Shown one piece after another: positions 15,664 through 21,748 of a stretch of 23,605 bases of DNA. The position numbers were made by a program, and so were the translations under genes. The notes under the pieces are model-generated. The model had not been told where the DNA came from. It saw only the letters and a program-made list of their open reading frames with translations, and searched no databases. Where the stretch lies: the NCBI GenBank assembly GCA_037381915.1, contig JARRQJ010000033.1, positions 1 through 23,605 of the forward strand, written 5' to 3'. This DNA is from JARRQJ01 sp037381915 (GTDB lineage: Bacteria; Pseudomonadota; Gammaproteobacteria; DRLM01). Each line of letters begins with the position of its first letter. The stretch's first letter is position 1.

Positions 15664-16971
15664 ATGTCAGATGATCGAGCAAGATATGCGGGGCGTCCCG
15701 TCTATGTAGTGGACGGAGCGCGTACGCCGCAATTGAAGGCCAAGGGGGTGCCGGGGCCGTTCTCGGCGTCGGATCTGGCGGTGGCCGCCGGTCGGCCGTT
15801 GTTGCTGCGTCAGCCTTTCGAGCCCGATGCCTTCGACGAGGTGATCCTCGGTTGCGTCATGCCCGGCCCCGACGAGGCCAACATCGCCCGTTTGGTGGCC
15901 TTGCGCCTGGGCTGTGGTCAGCGCATCCCGGCGTGGACGGTGCAGCGCAACTGCGCCTCCGGCATGCAGGCCCTGGACTCTGCCTTTCACGATATCGCCG
16001 ACGGCCGCGCCGATCTGGTGCTGGCGGGCGGCACCGAGGCCATGAGCCGCGCCCCGGTATTGTTCGGCGAGGCCATGGTGGTATGGCTGGCGCAGTGGAA
16101 CGCGGCGCGCAGCATGGGTGCGCGTATGAAGGCCTTGACCAAATTGCGGCTGGCCAACCTGGCGCCGATCATCGGGCTGTTGCGCGGCCTTACCGATCCC
16201 CTGGTGGGCTTGAATATGGGGCAGACTGCGGAGAACCTCGCCTTTCGCTTTCACATCGATCGCGAGCAAATGGACACCTTTGCCCTGGAGAGTCATCAAC
16301 GCCTCGCTTTGGCACAGGATCAAGGGCGGCTCGACGAGATCGAGCCGCTCTACGACAGCAAGGGTACGGTCTATGCCGCCGACGACGGCCTGCGCCGCGA
16401 CACCGACATGGCGCGCCTGGCAAAACTGAAACCGGTGTTCGACAGGAAGTTCGGGCTCGTGACCGCCGGCAACAGCGCCCAGGTCACGGACGGCGCCGCC
16501 TTGTTGATCCTCGCCAGCGAGGACGCGGTCCAACGCCATGGGCTGCCGGTACTGGGTCGCCTGCTGGACAGTCAGTGGGCCGGCGTGGATCCCGCGCAAA
16601 TGGGACTCGGCCCGGCCAATGCCATGGCGCCCCTGTTGCAGCGCGATGGCCTTAAGGTGGATGACATCGATTATTGGGAAATCAACGAGGCCTTTGCCGC
16701 CCAGGTCTTGGCGGTGCTCGCCGCCTTGAACGACGAGGACTATTGCCGCGAGGAACTGGGCTGGGACGAAGCGGTGGGTCAAATCGACCACTCACGTCTC
16801 AATGTCGACGGCGGCGGCGTCAGCCTGGGGCATCCGGTGGGTGCGAGCGGCGCACGCATTGTCCTGCACCTCTTGCACGTATTGCATCAGCGCAACGCCC
16901 GGCGCGGCATCGCCAGTCTGTGCATCGGCGGCGGTCAGGGCGGCGCCATGTTGGTGGAAAGGGAGGGATAG
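15664..16971 (+). CDS. fadI: FadI/FadA-class thiolase, acetyl-CoA C-acyltransferase (435 aa)
   Basis: It should perform the last step of beta-oxidation, thiolytic cleavage of 3-ketoacyl-CoA to acetyl-CoA and a shortened acyl-CoA. The thiolase signatures are intact: the nucleophile C97 in RNCASGMQAL, H390 in GGGVSLGHPVGASG, and the acid/base C420 in CIGGGQGGAM, with GGTEAMSRAP and NEAFAAQ between them. Length fits FadI (about 436 aa) better than FadA (about 390 aa), and it is paired with a FadJ-like partner, hence the symbol; its sequence is not especially close to E. coli FadI, so acetoacetyl-CoA thiolase is an alternative. ATG 15664 follows AAGGAG with a seven-base spacer. The FadJ-like gene begins three bases after its stop, as expected for subunits of one trifunctional complex. 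Confidence 0.88.
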   Translation: MSDDRARYAGRPVYVVDGARTPQLKAKGVPGPFSASDLAVAAGRPLLLRQPFEPDAFDEVILGCVMPGPDEANIARLVALRLGCGQRIPAWTVQRNCASGMQALDSAFHDIADGRADLVLAGGTEAMSRAPVLFGEAMVVWLAQWNAARSMGARMKALTKLRLANLAPIIGLLRGLTDPLVGLNMGQTAENLAFRFHIDREQMDTFALESHQRLALAQDQGRLDEIEPLYDSKGTVYAADDGLRRDTDMARLAKLKPVFDRKFGLVTAGNSAQVTDGAALLILASEDAVQRHGLPVLGRLLDSQWAGVDPAQMGLGPANAMAPLLQRDGLKVDDIDYWEINEAFAAQVLAVLAALNDEDYCREELGWDEAVGQIDHSRLNVDGGGVSLGHPVGASGARIVLHLLHVLHQRNARRGIASLCIGGGQGGAMLVEREG

Positions 16972-16974
16972 GTC

Positions 16975-19008
16975 ATGGCAGTGCTGGGTTCATATCGTAA
17001 TTGGCGCTTGGAGACGGATGCCGCGCGCATCGCCTGGCTGTACGCGGACAAGGCGGACAGCAGTACCAATGTGCTTTCCAAGGAGGTCCTGGAGGAACTG
17101 CATTTCATCATCGATCGCATCACCGCTGAGCGTCCCCAGGGCTTGATCATTCTCTCCGCCAAGGGCAACGGTTTTATCGCCGGGGCAGATATTAAGGAAT
17201 TTACCGCGATCCAGAATTATGACGAGGCCCTGCAGCTGATCACGCGGGGCCAGTCGATCCTGGACCGCATTGAAAAACTCCCGTTCCCTACGGTGGCCAT
17301 GATTCATGGCTTTTGCCTGGGCGGCGGCCTGGAGTTGGCGCTGGCGTGCCGTTATCGGGTCGCGGAGGACGATCCACGTACCCGCTTGGGTTTGCCCGAG
17401 GTGCGGCTCGGCATTCATCCCGGCTTCGGCGGCACGGTGCGCCTGCCGCCGCTGGTCGGCGCGCCGCACGCCATGGATCTGATGTTGAGCGGCCGGACGG
17501 TAGAGGCGCGCCGCGCCAAGCGCATGGGCCTGGTGGATTATGCGGTGCCGAAGCGGCAACTGCGGCGCGCCGCCATGGCGATGGTGGAAGAGCATCCCCT
17601 GCCCCATCAACCTGGTTTCCTGGCGCGCATGAGCAATGCCGCGTTGGTGCGGCCCGTACTGGCGGGATTCCTGCGCAAAAAGACTGCGGAAAAGGTAGTG
17701 CAGGCACATTATCCTGCGCCCTTTGCGCTCATCGATCTGTGGTCGAAACACGGCGGCGCCCGCGAGCGCATGATGCGGGAAGAAGGGCAGTCCGTGGCGC
17801 GCCTTCTCACCGGCGAAACGGCGCAAAATCTGATCAGGGTGTTTGCGCTCCAGGAGCGTCTCAAATCATTGGGACGGAGCGGCGAGTTCACACCGCAACG
17901 GGTCCACGTTATCGGCGCCGGGGTCATGGGTGGCGATATCGCGGCATGGTGCGCCTTGCGCGGCCTGCAGGTCACCGTCCAGGATCGCAACCAAGAATCC
18001 CTGGGCCGGGTGATGAAACGCGCCTACGGCCTGTTCAAGAAAAAACTCAGGCAACCCCGCCTGGTACAGGCCGCCCTGGACCGCCTGGTACCGGATATGC
18101 ACGGCGCGGGCCTCAAGCGCGCCGACGTGGTGATAGAAGCGATCTTCGAGGATATTGACGCCAAGCAAGGCTTGTATCGGGAGATCGAACCCGTTATCCG
18201 TCCCGACGCCTTGCTCGCCACCAATACATCCAGCATTCCGCTCGAGACCTTGAGCCAGGTCCTATCACGCCCCGAGCGCTTGGTGGGCGTGCATTTCTTC
18301 AATCCGGTGGCGCAGATGCAGTTGGTTGAAGTGGTGAGTGCCGCGAATACGGCCCCGGAGGCCGCTCAGCAGGCCGCGGCCTTCGTGCGGCGTATCGACC
18401 GCCTGCCCTTGCCGGTCAAAGGTACGCCGGGATTTCTGGTCAACCGGGTGCTGATGCCCTATCTGCTCGAGGCGGTGGCCTTGGAATCCGAGGGCGTATC
18501 GGCTGCGGTGATCGATCAGGCCGCCACGCAGTTTGGCATGCCCATGGGGCCGATCCTGCTGGCCGATACCGTGGGCCTGGATATTTGCCTGTCCGTGGCG
18601 GAGATTCTCGCCGAACAGTTGCACGGTACGGTGCCGGAGCGCTTGCGGGAACTGGTCGCGGCCGGCCGCCTGGGACGCAAGAGCGGGCAAGGCTTTTACA
18701 GCTACAAAGGGGGTAATCCCGACAAGGCCAAGCTCGGCCGCGAAGACCGGATCGCGTCCGAGATCACCGATCGTTTGATGTACCGCTATTTTAACGAGGC
18801 GGTGGCCTGTTTGCGGGAAGGCGTGGTGGCCGACGCCGAGTTGCTCGACGCTGGCATGATCTTCGGTACCGGCTTCGCACCCTTTCGCGGCGGCCCGATG
18901 CACTACATCGAGAAGACCGGCCTGCCGCGTGGGCTGCAGCGTCTGGAGGAACTGGAGCATGTCTACGGCGAACGCTTTCATCCCGATCCGGCCTGGGTCG
19001 CGAAGTGA
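16975..19008 (+). CDS. fadJ: FadJ-like enoyl-CoA hydratase / 3-hydroxyacyl-CoA dehydrogenase (677 aa)
   Basis: A bifunctional enzyme for steps two and three of beta-oxidation. Residues 1-190 are a crotonase domain with oxyanion-hole segments FIAGADIKEF and HGFCLGGGLELALACRYRV and the two catalytic glutamates E120 and E142 (GLPEVRLGIHPG). Residues about 309-490 are the NAD-binding dehydrogenase domain, with dinucleotide motif VIGAGVMGGDIA, catalytic H440 in GVHFFNPVAQMQLVE, E452, and GFLVNRVLMPYLLEA. A C-terminal dehydrogenase dimer domain follows, with GRKSGQGFYSY and FGTGFAPFRGGP. FadB and FadJ are usually 714-730 aa, so this chain is somewhat short, mostly in the linker. The start has GGGAGGG upstream. 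It pairs with the thiolase three bases upstream. It ends 18 bases from a convergent outer-membrane gene with no terminator visible between them. Confidence 0.92.
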   Translation: MAVLGSYRNWRLETDAARIAWLYADKADSSTNVLSKEVLEELHFIIDRITAERPQGLIILSAKGNGFIAGADIKEFTAIQNYDEALQLITRGQSILDRIEKLPFPTVAMIHGFCLGGGLELALACRYRVAEDDPRTRLGLPEVRLGIHPGFGGTVRLPPLVGAPHAMDLMLSGRTVEARRAKRMGLVDYAVPKRQLRRAAMAMVEEHPLPHQPGFLARMSNAALVRPVLAGFLRKKTAEKVVQAHYPAPFALIDLWSKHGGARERMMREEGQSVARLLTGETAQNLIRVFALQERLKSLGRSGEFTPQRVHVIGAGVMGGDIAAWCALRGLQVTVQDRNQESLGRVMKRAYGLFKKKLRQPRLVQAALDRLVPDMHGAGLKRADVVIEAIFEDIDAKQGLYREIEPVIRPDALLATNTSSIPLETLSQVLSRPERLVGVHFFNPVAQMQLVEVVSAANTAPEAAQQAAAFVRRIDRLPLPVKGTPGFLVNRVLMPYLLEAVALESEGVSAAVIDQAATQFGMPMGPILLADTVGLDICLSVAEILAEQLHGTVPERLRELVAAGRLGRKSGQGFYSYKGGNPDKAKLGREDRIASEITDRLMYRYFNEAVACLREGVVADAELLDAGMIFGTGFAPFRGGPMHYIEKTGLPRGLQRLEELEHVYGERFHPDPAWVAK

Positions 19009-19026
19009 CGGCGGCAGGCGCCATCT

Positions 19027-21105
19027 TTAGAAGTCGGCGCGGTAACCGGCGCTCAGGTAGTAGTCGGTGAACTTGCTGCTGGTGTCGCGGTCGATCCATT
19101 CGCCGCCCAGCTCGAATTCCAGGTTGAAATAGCGGCGCAGCATGTAGTTGATCCGCACCGAAGGTGCGGTGGTCCATTGAGTGCTGTTGTCGGCACTGAA
19201 CTTGCGCTGCTCGATGCGCAAGCGGGGATTGATGCGGAAGGCCTGGTTGACCGGATAACGCGTATTGAGATTCAGAGAGACCATGTCCGAGGTGGAATTA
19301 TTATCCATGCGCAGGCCGATAATGGCGATATCGCCGGCCTTGATCAGGCTGCTGCCGATCAGTTGTACGGAATAATTCCAATCATTGCCGCTTGCCGGTA
19401 TGGCTGCGATGCCGCCGGATGCGGGCGTAGCCGATAGAGTGGAAAGCGTCAGGTCGCCGCTGATCTGCAGTTTGTCGTTGAGTGGATGAGTGAGGCTGAC
19501 GGTGTAATTTTGACTGTCGGCGCTGCGATCAACCGCCAGCTGCCGGATCTGATCCTCGGTAAAACGCTGTTTCAGGGCGGCGAGTGAGCCATCGAGCTGG
19601 CCGATCAGCGCATTGCGGGTGGTCAGGATCGGGCTCTTGCGCCGGTCGACGACAACGTTCAGCGATGAGTTGTCCGGGAACAGCCAATTGCCCAGCAGCA
19701 ATATCATGTTCAAGGTCTGGTAGGAGACATCGTAATCCACCAGGCCCAGCGCGGAATGCCTGGGCTTGAAATAGCGGACTTCGCCGCCGATCGCGCGGCG
19801 GTCCAGCAGGCCTTCCGACGTCTGTTCGACAGCGAAGGTATTAAAATCCCAAGTATTGGAGTAGGTGCCGAAATCGGCGTTGACGCCGTAGAACAGGGTT
19901 TCCGTTGAAATCCTGTCGACGGTGCTGATATCCACCGGATAACCACTGACCAGATTGAGCTTGACGAAGGGCGTGAGCTGGTGGCTTAAGTACAGGCCGT
20001 CGAAACGCCCCAACACACCGCCGCGGCTTTGCGACTGACGGCCGATGCGACCGAGATTGTGATGATGGCGATCGGCGGCGTCGACGTACAATGAGGTGAT
20101 GCGCAGTGGTGAGGTATTGCCGAATCCGGTGGTCGTGCTGCCGAGAAAATCATTGCGATAACCGCCCGTAAAGCGGGTGCGGATCTCGTATTTCGGTTGA
20201 GTGAGTTGAGCAATGACATCGAGGTTGGAATCCAGGGCGGATTGATTGACCGTCGTGCCAAATCCTTCGATGGAGCTGACGTCGCGGCGATAGAATTGCG
20301 AAAACCCACCGCGTACGTTCCATGGCGGTACGTCCTTGCGGCGTGCTTCCTTTGGCAGCTTGTCCTTCGCCGGCGCCCGGGCGGTGAGCAATCCCGCCAG
20401 GCGCTGGCGTACGCGGTCGGCGCCCTCGCCCTTGGGATAGAGTTTCAGATAGGTTTCATATTCCGCCTTGGCATGGGCAAGCTGGCCGTTACGTTCCCGC
20501 GCCAGACCCAGATATTCCTGGGCGTCCTGTCGATAGGAATGGTCGGGATATTCCAGAATCTTGGTGTACAAGGCTATGGCATGGCTGTAGTCGGCCTTGG
20601 CCATGGACTGGCGCGCTTCTTCCATCCATTTCGCCAGAGTTTCACGGGCGGGCATGGGCAGCGTCGTTGGCGAAGGGACGGCTGGCACATTCGCCACAGT
20701 CCGGGTATGCGGCCTTGGCGTGGTCCCCTTTTGCACCAGGTCGATGACCAGGCGATATCCATGGTTGCCTGCAGGGCGCAATATACGGCTCTTGAACGTA
20801 ACCTTGTCCTTTACATCAAGCACCACTCTCAAATCGTGGTCGTGGCGAATGCCGCTGCGGATAGCGAGTACCGGACTGCGGCTGGAATGTATGTTGGGGA
20901 GCGCTGAGGTCAGCCGCGTGTCACCAAGGTCGATGACCACCCGCGGCGGTTTGCTGAGCCGGAATATCTTATACTTAGTTGACTTGGTGAGATTAATGAT
21001 GAAACGGGCAGATTGGGCTTCGGTAGTGAAGCTCGTCTCCTCGATCTTCACTTCGGCCATGGCCTGCATCGATATCAGTAGTAGTAAAACCACAACTCGT
21101 CTCAT
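19027..21105 (-). CDS. AMIN - TPR - outer-membrane beta-barrel protein (692 aa)
   Basis: A composite exported protein. Residues 1-17 are a signal peptide (basic MRR, hydrophobic core, QAMA cleavage site). Residues about 18-125 form an AMIN-like domain with RVVIDLGDT, DLRVVLDVKD and YRLVIDLVQK; AMIN domains bind peptidoglycan or assist secretins such as PilQ. A Pro/Thr linker (126-150) leads to two to three TPR units (about 155-245; HAIALYTKIL, AQEYLGLARER, AKAEYETYLKLYP). Residues about 262-692 are rich in alternating polar/aromatic strands and end in Phe (YYLSAGYRADF), the usual signal for BAM-dependent beta-barrel insertion. No heme motif is present. It is third in line after the multiheme cytochrome and the AMIN-like protein, 143 bases from the latter, so it may be a channel or scaffold for the cytochrome. 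It is not recognisably MtrB. The ATG at 21105 has a modest AGGGA nearby. Confidence 0.82.
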   Translation of the reverse strand: MRRVVVLLLLISMQAMAEVKIEETSFTTEAQSARFIINLTKSTKYKIFRLSKPPRVVIDLGDTRLTSALPNIHSSRSPVLAIRSGIRHDHDLRVVLDVKDKVTFKSRILRPAGNHGYRLVIDLVQKGTTPRPHTRTVANVPAVPSPTTLPMPARETLAKWMEEARQSMAKADYSHAIALYTKILEYPDHSYRQDAQEYLGLARERNGQLAHAKAEYETYLKLYPKGEGADRVRQRLAGLLTARAPAKDKLPKEARRKDVPPWNVRGGFSQFYRRDVSSIEGFGTTVNQSALDSNLDVIAQLTQPKYEIRTRFTGGYRNDFLGSTTTGFGNTSPLRITSLYVDAADRHHHNLGRIGRQSQSRGGVLGRFDGLYLSHQLTPFVKLNLVSGYPVDISTVDRISTETLFYGVNADFGTYSNTWDFNTFAVEQTSEGLLDRRAIGGEVRYFKPRHSALGLVDYDVSYQTLNMILLLGNWLFPDNSSLNVVVDRRKSPILTTRNALIGQLDGSLAALKQRFTEDQIRQLAVDRSADSQNYTVSLTHPLNDKLQISGDLTLSTLSATPASGGIAAIPASGNDWNYSVQLIGSSLIKAGDIAIIGLRMDNNSTSDMVSLNLNTRYPVNQAFRINPRLRIEQRKFSADNSTQWTTAPSVRINYMLRRYFNLEFELGGEWIDRDTSSKFTDYYLSAGYRADF

Positions 21106-21248
21106 CGCAAGATCCCTGTATATACTTAATCGAGGTTATGATGAATGTGCGATAAGGCCGAGGCGTATACCGTCGACAAGGGCCAATGCTCGATAAGCGA
21201 CATATAAATAAGCATGTTCTATTGTTCGCTAGATCCGTTGCGAGGCGA

Positions 21249-21746
21249 TTAAGAGCTTGAGGCTGAAGTCGCCGGACAAGTTGTGCCGCGGGCATGGAAG
21301 GCTATGCGTATGCTGCGAAAGTCCGTTCCCTGCAAAACCTTAAAATCGGCGCGGCCGTTGAATTGCAAGGTGAGGTAAGGACCGCCCGCCATGTCGCCTT
21401 CGTAAATGACATTTGTCAGCAAACTCGCATCGTCGACGGGCGAAAACGCCTCCCGATTCGCGAGGTCCTGTGCATCCAAAGGGTCGACGGTCACCGGTTT
21501 GAGTTGAATGCGTAACTCATCGCCTTCTTTTTGTGGAAAGTGATTGAGGTAGCGAATGGGGAAGTTGAAGCTTATCCGAGCTAGCTTGCAGGTGTCGCTT
21601 CCGCTTACGGTAATGTCGGAAAGGATTCTCCCTCCGGTTGGCTGGGCCTTCAGCGCGAGCGCCAACAGCAGCAGCACGCTCCCGGCCGCCAGACGCGCGA
21701 TCAGGGCTCCTCTCGGTGCGATGGTCCAAAACAACTTATTGTGCAT
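21249..21746 (-). CDS. Small exported AMIN-like protein (165 aa)
   Basis: ATG 21746 follows the cytochrome TGA (21749-21751) by two bases, and GGGGAG inside the cytochrome 3' end provides its ribosome site with about seven bases of spacing; an ATG at 21761 would overlap the cytochrome but has poorer spacing. The N-terminus (LIARLAAGSVLLLLALALKAQ) is a signal peptide or single membrane anchor. Residues about 40-150 show beta-strand segments typical of AMIN-like domains: ISFNFPIRYL, LRIQLKPV, YLTLQFNG and FRSIRIAF. Two cysteines (C53, C157) could form a periplasmic disulphide; neither is in a CXXCH motif, so it is not a cytochrome. The same kind of domain is fused to the beta-barrel protein downstream, which suggests both recognise the same periplasmic partner. 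AMIN is an assignment from pattern alone; another small beta-sandwich fold is possible. Confidence 0.65.
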   Translation of the reverse strand: MHNKLFWTIAPRGALIARLAAGSVLLLLALALKAQPTGGRILSDITVSGSDTCKLARISFNFPIRYLNHFPQKEGDELRIQLKPVTVDPLDAQDLANREAFSPVDDASLLTNVIYEGDMAGGPYLTLQFNGRADFKVLQGTDFRSIRIAFHARGTTCPATSASSS

Positions 21747-21748
21747 GA

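Noticed and set aside
15667..16791. 374-codon open frame on the minus strand
   Set aside because: Antisense to the thiolase with conserved catalytic residues; no recognisable domain.
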